A stretch of DNA of 12,700 nucleotides from Alphaproteobacteria bacterium (GTDB lineage Bacteria; Pseudomonadota; Alphaproteobacteria; ATCC43930; CGMCC-115725). This document shows positions 5,633 to 12,700 of this stretch, in pieces. Position numbers and translations under genes: made by a program. Below the pieces are notes generated by a model, which worked only from the letters and a program-made list of their open reading frames with translations, was not told the DNA's origin and ran no database searches. The stretch covers positions 1 through 12,700 of the forward strand of contig JASHUW010000328.1 of assembly GCA_030039815.1 (NCBI GenBank). Direction: 5' to 3'. How positions within the stretch are numbered: the stretch's first letter is position 1; each line of letters begins with the position of its first letter.

Positions 5633-6834
5633 TGGCAGCAGCCGTCGAACGATCGGCCGCCGCTACGCGCAAACCCGAACGGGTGGGCGTGGTGGCTATT
5701 GTCCACGACCAAGCAACGCTTGATCGCATCCAGGGCGTCATCCGCGAACTTCAGCTCGACGACGAGCTGAACTTCGAGGCGACCCTCGACGCCGCGCTGC
5801 GGCGTATCCATGAGGGGGTGAGTCCGCGCGTCCTGGTCATCGATCTCAGCGAGTCGCCGGCTCCGATCTCCGAGTTGAGCGCGGCGCGCGCGGTCGGCGG
5901 CGCCGATCTGAAGGTGCTGGCGCTCGGTACGGTCAACGATGTCGGGCTCTACCGCGACATGATCGCCGCCGGCGCGACCGACTACTTGGTCAAGCCGCCT
6001 GGCCGCGAACAGCTCAACGCCATCTTTGAAAAGAACACGGGTGGCGGCGGCGGTACCGGCGGGCTCGGGCAGGTGATCGCTTTCCTCGGCAGCCGCGGCG
6101 GCGTCGGGACGACAACAGCCGCGGTATCCTCTGCCTGGGTCTTCGCCGAGGACCGCAAGGAGCGCACCGCGCTGGTCGACCTCGACCTGCATTACGGCAC
6201 CGTGGCGCTAAAGCTCGACAGCGACCCCGGCAACGGCCTTTGTGAAGCGCTGGAGCAGCCCTCCCGCATCGACAGCCTGTTCATAGAGCGGGCGATGATC
6301 AAGGTTGGCGAGAACCTGCGCATCCTGGCGGCGGAAGCGGCGGTCGCCGAACCCCAGGTCATCGATACGGGCGCGATCGATGTGCTGCTCTACGAGCTGC
6401 GCCGCAAATTCGCCTGGGTCATCGTCGATCTGCCGCGCGTCGTGACGCCGATCCATCGCGTCGTGCTGAGCGCTGCAAGCCGGGCGATCCTCATTTGCGA
6501 GCGCAGCCTCGCGGGTCTGCGCGACACGATCAGGCTGCAGGCCCTGCTGCGCGACCAGGCGCCGCAGACCCGGCTTTTTCTGGTCGAGAGCGGCGCGCAT
6601 GGTGATCGCGCGACTGTCGGCAAAAGCGAGTTCGAAAAGGCGGTCGGCAAGTCGTTCGACGCAACGCTGTCGTACGACCCGAAGGCGGCCGGCGCTGCGG
6701 CGAATGCGGGGCAGCCGGTTACGCTCGCCGCGCCGCGCAGCACCTATTCCAAGGAAATCAATCAGCTCGTCCTCAACTTCGCCGAGGCCCCAACGGCCGA
6801 AGCCAAAAAGCGTCGGTTCGCCCTGCCATGGTAA
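5632..6834 (+). CDS. cpaE: Pilus localisation ATPase CpaE/TadZ, 400 aa
   Basis: MinD/ParA-superfamily protein that places the Tad machine in the cell, often at a pole. Residues about 17-130 form a receiver-like domain: VVAIVHDQ as the first strand, VLVIDLSE with Asp71 at the phospho-acceptor position, then LALGT and DYLVKPP with Lys121. The ATPase domain begins near 147 with a deviant Walker A, SRGGVGTTT (154-162), where both usual lysines are absent, and continues with ALVDLDLHYG (Asp183, Asp185). The ATG at 5632 has GGGAG six bases upstream; a GTG at 5629 is one codon earlier. It overlaps cpaD by one base and cpaF by seven. The deviant P-loop is common in TadZ/CpaE proteins; the fairly complete receiver residues are worth noting. 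Confidence 0.92.
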   Translation: MAAAVERSAAATRKPERVGVVAIVHDQATLDRIQGVIRELQLDDELNFEATLDAALRRIHEGVSPRVLVIDLSESPAPISELSAARAVGGADLKVLALGTVNDVGLYRDMIAAGATDYLVKPPGREQLNAIFEKNTGGGGGTGGLGQVIAFLGSRGGVGTTTAAVSSAWVFAEDRKERTALVDLDLHYGTVALKLDSDPGNGLCEALEQPSRIDSLFIERAMIKVGENLRILAAEAAVAEPQVIDTGAIDVLLYELRRKFAWVIVDLPRVVTPIHRVVLSAASRAILICERSLAGLRDTIRLQALLRDQAPQTRLFLVESGAHGDRATVGKSEFEKAVGKSFDATLSYDPKAAGAAANAGQPVTLAAPRSTYSKEINQLVLNFAEAPTAEAKKRRFALPW

Positions 6835-8849
6835 GCCTGTTTCGCAAACCCGCCCCCGAGCCGGGCCTCGACGACCGCATCGCCGGTCTTGCGCGTCGGC
6901 GCGGCCTGGGCCAGCCCGCCGAACCAACCGAGACGAAGCTCGACGAGCCGGCCGCTCCTGCCAGCCCGGCGGAGTTGCCGCGGCCCATCGCGGTGCTGCG
7001 CACGGAGCCGCAACCGTCGCCGAGCGTGAACCGGCTCGACGCACCACCTGCCGAGACATCGCCGCCCGAGGCTCGCTTCTCGATAGCGCACGAGACGAGC
7101 ATGCCGGAGCCGGAGTCGCGCGAGCAGATCACGGACGAACCCGCGCCGTCGGAACGGCCGACGCCCTTCCCTGTCAATGCGCCGGTCGTGGTGCCGCTTG
7201 GCGATGCGGCAGCGCGTCGCGCGGAGCCACCGATACCCTCGTCCCTTATCGCCGGATCCGAGGCGCTGCTCGGTTCGATGGAGCCGCCGCGAGCGGACAC
7301 GTCTCCCGCCGCGCCGGCAAGCCGCCGTGACACGTTGGAGGATAAGCTCGAGGCCGCGAAAACCCAGCTGACCGCGCGCCTATCCAGCGAGATTCGCCCC
7401 GAGCGCCGCAGCCTGCTCAGCCGCGGCGAGCTCGCGAAGCTGGTCGATGCCGCGGTGCAGGCCCATTTCGTGCGCAACTCGATCAACGCCGACCCGCTGG
7501 CGCGGCGCGATCTGGTTACGACGATCCTGCAGGAGCTGCTGAACCCGACCGCGCCGGACCCCGAAGCGCTTGGTCATCGCCGCACGCCGCATCGCGCGCT
7601 GGTGGACGCGGCGAAGGCACAAATTCAGCCGATGGTGCTTGAGCACATGGACATCGCCGCGGCGGCGGAGATGCCGCGCGCAGCGTTCGAAGCCCAGCTC
7701 ACCGGCTGGGTCAAGGAGTTGCTGGCCGAGACCAAGATCCAGCTGAACTTCGCCGAACAGCGCGAGCTGGTCGAATCGCTGATCGCGGACATGCTGGGCC
7801 TGGGGCCGCTCGAGCCGTTGATGGCCGACGAGACGATCACCGACATCATGGTCAACGGAGCGCGGCAGGTTTACATCGAACGGCGCGGCAGGCTCGAACT
7901 CGCCGATGTCCAGTTCCGTGACGATCAGCATGTGATGAACATCGCGACGAAGATCGTCTCGCGCATCGGCCGACGCATCGATGAGGCGAAGCCGCTCGTC
8001 GATGCCCGCCTTGAAGACGGCAGCCGCGTCAACATCATCATCCCGCCGCTGGCGCTCGACGGGCCGTCGATCTCGATCCGCAAATTCTCCAAGAAAACCA
8101 TCACGCTCGACATCATGGCGCAGAACGGCAGCATTTCCGCCAACATGGCGACCGTACTGAAGATCGCCGCTCGCTGTCGCCTCAACATCCTGATCTCGGG
8201 CGGCACCGGCTCCGGCAAGACGACGCTGCTCAACGCGATGTCGCGCATGATCGACGCGGCCGAGCGCACGGTGACGATCGAAGACGCCGCCGAACTGCAG
8301 CTTCAACAGCCGCATGTCGTGCGCCTCGAAACCCGGCCGCCCAACCTCGAGGGCAGCGGCGAGATCACCATGCGCGACCTGCTCAAGAACGCGCTGCGTA
8401 TGCGACCCGACCGCATCATCATCGGCGAGTGCCGCGGCGAGGAAGCACTCGACATGCTGCAGGCGATGAACACCGGCCATGACGGCTCGATGTCGACGAT
8501 CCACGCCAACAACCCGCGCGAAGCGCTCACTCGCCTCGAGAACATGATCAGCATGGGCGCGGTCAACCTGCCCTCGAAGGCGATGCGCACGCAGATCGCC
8601 TCGGCGATCCACCTGATCTGCCAGGTGAGCCGCATGCGCGACGGCGCCCGCCGCGTCACCCATATCGTCGAGGTGGTGGGCATGGAAGGCGACATCATCA
8701 CGACGCAAGAGCTGTTCACCTACCAATTCCAGGGCGAGACCGGTGAAGGCAGGCTGCGCGGCACCTTCCAGTCGTCCGGCATTCGCCCCGCTTTTCTCCC
8801 GCGCGCCGAGTATTTCGGCCTCGACCGCGCGCTGCTCGAAGCGGTCTGA
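6828..8849 (+). CDS. cpaF: Tad assembly ATPase CpaF/TadA with a long N-terminal extension, 673 aa
   Basis: Cytoplasmic hexameric secretion ATPase (GspE/VirB11 superfamily) that powers Flp pilus assembly. The family-typical part begins near residue 262 (AAKAQIQPMVLEHMD) and contains FAEQRELVESLIADMLGLGPLEPLM, DITDIMVNG-type residues near 337-344, Walker A GGTGSGKTT (458-466), the Asp box TIEDAAELQL (483-492), Walker B RIIIGECRGEEALDMLQAMNTGHDGSMSTIHAN (in parts from 529) and the C-terminal domain. Residues 1-165 are Pro/Ala/Glu-rich and probably disordered, and 166-250 look helical. This makes the protein well over the usual 450-500 residues of CpaF. The ATG overlaps the cpaE stop by 7 bp. Function is secure; the extension has no function I recognise. 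Confidence 0.95.
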   Translation: MVSLFRKPAPEPGLDDRIAGLARRRGLGQPAEPTETKLDEPAAPASPAELPRPIAVLRTEPQPSPSVNRLDAPPAETSPPEARFSIAHETSMPEPESREQITDEPAPSERPTPFPVNAPVVVPLGDAAARRAEPPIPSSLIAGSEALLGSMEPPRADTSPAAPASRRDTLEDKLEAAKTQLTARLSSEIRPERRSLLSRGELAKLVDAAVQAHFVRNSINADPLARRDLVTTILQELLNPTAPDPEALGHRRTPHRALVDAAKAQIQPMVLEHMDIAAAAEMPRAAFEAQLTGWVKELLAETKIQLNFAEQRELVESLIADMLGLGPLEPLMADETITDIMVNGARQVYIERRGRLELADVQFRDDQHVMNIATKIVSRIGRRIDEAKPLVDARLEDGSRVNIIIPPLALDGPSISIRKFSKKTITLDIMAQNGSISANMATVLKIAARCRLNILISGGTGSGKTTLLNAMSRMIDAAERTVTIEDAAELQLQQPHVVRLETRPPNLEGSGEITMRDLLKNALRMRPDRIIIGECRGEEALDMLQAMNTGHDGSMSTIHANNPREALTRLENMISMGAVNLPSKAMRTQIASAIHLICQVSRMRDGARRVTHIVEVVGMEGDIITTQELFTYQFQGETGEGRLRGTFQSSGIRPAFLPRAEYFGLDRALLEAV

Positions 8850-8851
8850 CC

Positions 8852-9847
8852 ATGCATCTCGACCCCGCCACCATCATGGCATTGGGGCTCGGCATCATGG
8901 CCGCGCTCGCCGTCGTGCTGGCTGCGGGGGTGCTGGGCGGTGGGAACAGCCGCCGCTATCGCCGTCGGCTGTCGATGATCGCGAGCGGCAAGAAGGCAAC
9001 CACTGATTCAGCCTCGGCGACGCCCGAAACGCGCTCCCTCTCGCGGCGCGAGAGTGCGACGCCGATGATGGACCGGTTCATCAAGCGCTTCCTGCCTCAC
9101 CGCGAGCTGCTCGATGCGCGTCTCCAGCGTACGGGCCGCGCGATCACGATCGGGCATTACACGATGGCGACGGCCGTCATGACCATCGTGATGATTGTCG
9201 TCGCGAAACTCCTCATCGGCCTGATGCTGCTCCCGAGCGTGCTGGTCGGGCTCGCTACCGGCGTCGGCATCCCGCATTTCGTGATCGGCACGATGGGCAA
9301 GCGCCGGGTTCGCGCCTTTCTCAATCTTTTCCCTGACGCGATCGACCTGATGGTCCGCGCCTTGCGCTCCGGCCTGCCGATCAGCGAGGCGATCGTCAGC
9401 GCCGCGCAGGAGATCGGTGACCCCGTCGGCACCGAGTTCAGCACCGTCGAGAGCGGCATGAAGATGGGCCGCGATCTCGATAGCTTGCTGTGGGAGATCG
9501 CCAAGCGCGTCGACACGCCCGAGCTGCGCTTCTTTATCATCGCTTTGAGCGTGCAGCGCGAGACCGGCGGCAACCTCGCCGAGACTCTCGCCAACCTGTC
9601 CGATCTGCTGCGCCGCCGGCGCATGATGCATCAGAAAGTTCGTGCCATGGCGAGCGAAGCACGGGCGAGCACGATGATCCTCGGCTCGCTGCCCTTCATC
9701 GTGACGGGAATCCTGCTTCTAACCTCGCCGACTTACATCAGAACGCTGTTTACCGACCCGCGCGGCGTCATGCTGACCGGGCTGGCCGTTGGCATGCTGG
9801 TAACCGGCATCGGCATCATGATCAAGATGGCGAAGTTCGAGATATGA
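8852..9847 (+). CDS. tadB: Tad inner-membrane platform protein TadB, 331 aa
   Basis: GspF-family inner-membrane protein that, with TadC, forms the platform on which CpaF acts. An N-terminal membrane helix (about 7-30) is followed by a basic cytoplasmic stretch, two helices (about 104-147), and the T2SF domain at about 160-275 (LFPDAIDLMVRALRSGLPISEAI, GMKMGRDLDSLLWEIAKRVDTPELRFF, QRETGGNLAETLANLSDLLRRR). Two closing membrane segments follow (about 275-325). Length is normal for TadB. The ATG is only 2 bp after the cpaF stop with no clear ribosome site of its own, suggesting coupled translation. The stop overlaps the tadC start as ATGA. Confidence 0.94.
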   Translation: MHLDPATIMALGLGIMAALAVVLAAGVLGGGNSRRYRRRLSMIASGKKATTDSASATPETRSLSRRESATPMMDRFIKRFLPHRELLDARLQRTGRAITIGHYTMATAVMTIVMIVVAKLLIGLMLLPSVLVGLATGVGIPHFVIGTMGKRRVRAFLNLFPDAIDLMVRALRSGLPISEAIVSAAQEIGDPVGTEFSTVESGMKMGRDLDSLLWEIAKRVDTPELRFFIIALSVQRETGGNLAETLANLSDLLRRRRMMHQKVRAMASEARASTMILGSLPFIVTGILLLTSPTYIRTLFTDPRGVMLTGLAVGMLVTGIGIMIKMAKFEI

Positions 9848-11301
9848 GCACCGTCGCGTTCGACGATTACCTCCCGTTTGGGCTGCACCTGAACGACATC
9901 ATCGCGCTGATGGCGGGGCTTGCCGTACTGGCGACGTTCTTTGCGGTCTGGCAGGCACTGCGCGCCAACACCTCGTTCGAGCGCCGGCTGGCGACGATCG
10001 CCGACAAGAAGGAGGCGATGCGGCTGGCTGCTTTGGCGACTCGCCGCCAGCGTGTTCAACTGACTCCGGCGAGTCTCATTCGTGAGCTGGTGACCCGGCT
10101 TAATTTGTTGCGCTCGCATCACGCCACCGAGGCTCGCATGATGCTGGCGCGTGCCGGCATGCGGTCGCGCGACGCCATGATCCGTTATTTGTTCGCGCGG
10201 CTGACCTTGCCATTCGCCTTCGGCCTCGCCGAAGTGCTCGACGGCTACACGCTGCAGCTGTTGCCAGTGCCGCCGAATTTGCGGCTGCTTGCCGCTGCTG
10301 CCGCCGCGCTGTTCGGCTTTTTCGGGCCCGGCATTTACATCAAGAACCAGATCGCCAAGCGTCAGAAGCGCATGCAGATGGGCCTGCCGGACACGCTCGA
10401 TCTGATGATCATTTGCGCCGAGGCGGGACTGAGCCTCGATGCGACGTTGGTGCGGGTGTCGCGCGAGTTGGCGGCGGCATGCCCCGACCTCGCCGAGGAA
10501 CTGGCGATCACGTCGGCCGAGCTGACCTTCCTGCCCGACCGGCGCCAGGCGTTCGACAACCTCAATGCCCGCACTGACATGAGTTCCATCCGCGGGGTCG
10601 TCAACACGCTGATGCAGACCGCGAAATTCGGCACGCCGCTGGCGCACTCGCTGCGCGTGCTGGCGATCGAGTATCGCGACGCGCGCATGTTCAAGGCCGA
10701 GGAGAAGGCCGCGCGCCTGCCGGCGCTAATGACCGTGCCAATGATCTTGTTCATTCTGCCGACCCTGTTCATCGTGCTGATGGGACCGGCGGCGCTCAAC
10801 ATCATCGACACCTTCAACCATTCGGGCGGCCCGAAACACGTCACCGTCGTCAGCCATGACGACTCGGGCAACGACCAGACCCCGTCCGCGCAGCCCGATG
10901 TCACGGAGGTTCAAGCCAACGACAGCAACTCGGGCTCGGGAGGCCAGAAGACCACCAGCGCGTCGGAAACGCCGCAGGAGGCAACTGTCGAGCCGGCGGA
11001 TCAGGTCGTCGCGGCCGGGCAGCCGGTCGAGGTCGGGGTCGATGCCCGTGCGCTCGCCGGCTATGCCAACCTGCGCGTTGTTATTGTGCCTAAGGATACG
11101 CCGGACAGCGTCGCCGACCCGAAGACCTTGTTTGTCGACGCCAAAACGGTCGCCGCCACGCAGATGCAGGTAGAGCTTGTCGCCCGCACCCCAGGCCCGA
11201 GCGAGTTACGGCTCTATTCGATCCCGTCCGGCAGTAATGATTATGTCGTCTCGGCGCGAGCGCCGATGATGATCACTCCATCGGCCCCGGCAGCGAAATA
11301 A
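9844..11301 (+). CDS. tadC: Tad inner-membrane platform protein TadC with an extra C-terminal domain, 485 aa
   Basis: Second GspF-family platform protein. Residues 1-325 are a complete TadC: membrane helix about 19-38, basic loop with the LARAGMRSR segment (101-109), helices at about 117-165, the T2SF domain at 180-285 (MGLPDTLDLMIICAEAGLSLDATL, LMQTAKFGTPLAHSLRVLA), and a last helix at about 296-320. Most TadC proteins end here, at about 320 residues. This one continues for about 160: an acidic Ser/Gly/Gln linker (326-385), then a compact Val/Thr/Pro-rich segment (386-478) that looks beta-rich. By the positive-inside rule the tail should be periplasmic. The frame is open well upstream, but the ATG at 9844 overlaps the tadB stop (ATGA) and places the first helix normally. 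It is the last gene of the operon. Confidence 0.93.
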   Translation: MSTVAFDDYLPFGLHLNDIIALMAGLAVLATFFAVWQALRANTSFERRLATIADKKEAMRLAALATRRQRVQLTPASLIRELVTRLNLLRSHHATEARMMLARAGMRSRDAMIRYLFARLTLPFAFGLAEVLDGYTLQLLPVPPNLRLLAAAAAALFGFFGPGIYIKNQIAKRQKRMQMGLPDTLDLMIICAEAGLSLDATLVRVSRELAAACPDLAEELAITSAELTFLPDRRQAFDNLNARTDMSSIRGVVNTLMQTAKFGTPLAHSLRVLAIEYRDARMFKAEEKAARLPALMTVPMILFILPTLFIVLMGPAALNIIDTFNHSGGPKHVTVVSHDDSGNDQTPSAQPDVTEVQANDSNSGSGGQKTTSASETPQEATVEPADQVVAAGQPVEVGVDARALAGYANLRVVIVPKDTPDSVADPKTLFVDAKTVAATQMQVELVARTPGPSELRLYSIPSGSNDYVVSARAPMMITPSAPAAK

Positions 11302-11310
11302 GGCGAACGG

Positions 11311-12162
11311 TCAATATTGAGGCCGGGCGGTAGCAGTCGCCGAGAGGATTGCCCGGCTGCGCGCATCGGGCGGCAGCTGACGCAACGTCTCGTAGAACGC
11401 GAGATTGTGCTGGGCGGCGGCCGCGTCGAGGTCCATTCGCGCCAGCTGCATCGCCGATTGCTGGTCGCCCTTGAGCCCGTAGATCAACGCCAAGGTCTGC
11501 CGCTCCTGCGGCGTGGCGGCCGGCGAGAACGCGAGTGGGCGCAGCGTCGCGATGGCCTCATCGAATTTCTCGCTCAGCGCCAGCGACAACGAGAGATTGA
11601 GGATCAGCGATCCGTCGGCGGGGGCGAGGCGCAGCCCTTGTTGGTAGCGCGCCTGCGCATTCGCGTGCTGGCCAATGAAATCGTCGGAAACGCCGATCAG
11701 CAGCAACAGCTTTGGGTCATTAGGATCGTCCTTGTAAGCGATCGCCAGCGGGGCGGCGGCGAGATCGGGGCGGCTCGTTTTTATATAGGCCCGGGCAAGA
11801 CCGCGCAGCGCTGACTGGTCACGGGGGCTGAGCTTCAGCGCCGCGTTGTAGCTGTTGATCGCCTCGTCGGGCTTGCCCATATCGAGCAAGGTCTCACCGA
11901 GCGCGGTAAGCGGGTCGGGGTTGTCGGGCTCCATCGTCCCGGCATGACGATAAAGGCTTACGGCATTGGATAAATCGCCAGCGCTGCGCGACGCCGCAGC
12001 GATATGCATCACGGCGGGGTAACGGAGGTCGGGGGCGCTGCCCGTGCGCCCGTCGGTGGCGAGCGGATCAAGGCGCAAGGACGATTTGTCTTCGCACCCC
12101 GTCAAGCCGACCACGCTTAAAGCCAGGGAGAGGGCGACGGCTACGCTCTCTAAACGCGTCAT
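11311..12162 (-). CDS. tadD: TPR lipoprotein TadD, 283 aa
   Basis: Predicted lipoprotein with tetratricopeptide repeats, matching the TadD role of stabilising or assembling the secretin complex. The signal peptide ends in lipobox LTGC with Cys23. From about 47 to 245 there are at least five TPR-like helix pairs; the clearest are NPDPLTALGETLLDMGKPDEAINSYNAALKLSP in parts (81-113), DQSALRGLARAYIKT (115-129), and GSLILNLSLSLALSEKFDEA in parts (184-203). It lies on the opposite strand from the tad operon, with only 9 bp between the two stop codons. Its 5' side faces alaS, which is on the same strand 194 bp upstream. The ATG at 12162 has AGG six bases upstream. A generic TPR protein is possible by sequence, but lipobox plus location favour TadD. 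Confidence 0.85.
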   Translation of the reverse strand: MTRLESVAVALSLALSVVGLTGCEDKSSLRLDPLATDGRTGSAPDLRYPAVMHIAAASRSAGDLSNAVSLYRHAGTMEPDNPDPLTALGETLLDMGKPDEAINSYNAALKLSPRDQSALRGLARAYIKTSRPDLAAAPLAIAYKDDPNDPKLLLLIGVSDDFIGQHANAQARYQQGLRLAPADGSLILNLSLSLALSEKFDEAIATLRPLAFSPAATPQERQTLALIYGLKGDQQSAMQLARMDLDAAAAQHNLAFYETLRQLPPDARSRAILSATATARPQY

Positions 12163-12356
12163 CCCAGGCCTGCTTGTTCCCGCATCGGCCCCATCGTCTT
12201 AATCCGATCGCCTCCAGCGGACTATGGGTCGGCGCGACCATGTCGTCGATGGGCCGAAAAAAGCGCTTATAACGCAATACTTTAGACGCTATACGGCACC
12301 AGGCGGGCACGATTTACGCCGCTACCGCCGGCGAATCGGCGGCTCCGACGCGACGG
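12163..12356 (-). promoter_or_regulatory. Intergenic region between alaS and tadD, presumed tadD leader or promoter
   Basis: This 194-bp gap lies between two minus-strand genes. On the minus strand it contains an AT-richer patch with TTATAA near 12269-12274 that could be part of a promoter, followed by AAGCGCTT and a T-run. I found no good -35 at the right spacing and no CtrA-like box, unlike the other intergenic regions of the locus. tadD may have its own promoter here or be read through from alaS. Confidence 0.3.
12325..12342 (-). terminator. GC-rich hairpin just after alaS, weak terminator candidate
   Basis: CCGCCG at 12325-12330 and CGGCGG at 12337-12342 form a 6-bp perfect stem with a 6-nt loop, starting 15 bp beyond the alaS stop. 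There is no T-run after it on the minus strand, so it is at best a weak or factor-assisted terminator. Confidence 0.3.
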
Positions 12357-12700
12357 TCAGTCGCCCGCCTGGACCGCGAGCGCCCGACGGACCGCGTCGA
12401 GCGCCTCCTCGGCGCGCGTCGGATCGGGACCGCCGGCTTGCGCCATATCTGGCCGGCCACCGCCGCCCTTGCCGCCGAGTATCTCGGCGCCGGCGCGCAC
12501 CAGGCCGACCGCGTCGAAGCGCGGGGTCAGGTCGTCGGTGACGCCGACGACAATCGCCGCCTTGCCGTCGTCGCGGGATACGACGGCGACGATGCCCGAG
12601 CCGATCCGGCGCTTCAAATCATCTGCCAGCGAGCGCAGTTCGCGGCCCGGCACGTCGTCCACCACTCGCCCATCGAACGCGACGTCGCCGATCTTCGCGG
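12357..12700 (-). CDS. alaS: Alanyl-tRNA synthetase, C-terminal end (partial)
   Basis: The minus-strand frame is open from the window edge to the stop at 12357 and gives about 114 residues. It carries the end of the DHHA1/C-terminal region of AlaS: SLADDLKRR, a strand pair around IVAVVSRDDGKAAIVVGVT, LVRAGAEILGGKGGGG, then RPDMAQAGG, the glycine-rich signature near the end of alanyl-tRNA synthetases. AlaS charges tRNA-Ala and clears mischarged products. The gene body lies to the right of the window, so the apparent GTG at 12665 is internal, not the start. It is a housekeeping gene that marks the chromosomal boundary of the pilus locus. Confidence 0.93.
   Translation of the reverse strand, partial: AKIGDVAFDGRVVDDVPGRELRSLADDLKRRIGSGIVAVVSRDDGKAAIVVGVTDDLTPRFDAVGLVRAGAEILGGKGGGGRPDMAQAGGPDPTRAEEALDAVRRALAVQAGD

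Noticed and set aside
7380..8726. Long open frame of 448 codons on the minus strand opposite cpaF
   Set aside because: Its product is His/Asp/Arg-rich with no recognisable domain, and it lies opposite conserved ATPase motifs. Long antisense frames are expected in GC-rich coding DNA.
9490..9843. Possible 118-residue N-terminal extension of TadC
   Set aside because: It lies in the wrong frame over conserved tadB sequence. The ATGA overlap at 9844 and the position of the first membrane helix support the shorter protein.
1..12700. tRNA, rRNA, CRISPR arrays, insertion sequences, integrases and phage genes
   Set aside because: I saw no regularly spaced repeats, transposase or integrase motifs, or RNA gene signatures; nearly the whole window is accounted for by Tad genes and alaS.

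Overview
The window is a Tad (tight adherence, Flp-type IVc pilus) secretion and assembly locus from a GC-rich alphaproteobacterium. Three things point to Alphaproteobacteria: the cpaA-cpaB-cpaC-cpaD-cpaE-cpaF-tadB-tadC order, a CpaD lipoprotein (typical of this class), and sequences matching the CtrA recognition pattern TTAA-N7-TTAA in the intergenic regions. I cannot resolve the genus from sequence alone.

Layout. On the minus strand at the left edge is the probable start of a further gene leaving the window (1..107, possibly TadG-like). A 115-bp gap with an exact CtrA-type box follows, then two overlapping minus-strand genes for TadE-family pseudopilins (223..846 and 846..1376). An intergenic region of about 490 bp separates these from the divergent plus-strand operon. 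That operon runs without real gaps from 1869 to 11301: prepilin peptidase (cpaA), SAF/RcpC protein (cpaB), outer-membrane secretin (cpaC), lipoprotein (cpaD), TadZ-like localisation ATPase (cpaE), assembly ATPase (cpaF) and the two inner-membrane platform proteins (tadB, tadC). A convergent minus-strand TPR lipoprotein gene, tadD, follows (11311..12162). The right edge holds the 3' end of alaS, also minus strand (12357..12700).

How the parts fit. CpaF powers assembly at the TadB/TadC platform, CpaE positions the machine, CpaC (with CpaB, CpaD and TadD) forms or supports the envelope channel, CpaA processes prepilins and pseudopilins, and the TadE-like proteins are minor pilins or assembly factors. 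No gene for the major Flp pilin is visible, so it must lie outside the window.

The core system is well known. The non-standard parts are a C-terminal extension of about 160 residues on TadC, predicted periplasmic and possibly ending in a beta-rich domain; a non-conserved N-terminal extension of about 260 residues on CpaF; an in-frame 18-bp tandem repeat in cpaB; and CtrA-like boxes in front of all three likely transcription units of the pilus cluster. I saw no tRNA, rRNA, CRISPR array, insertion sequence or integrase.
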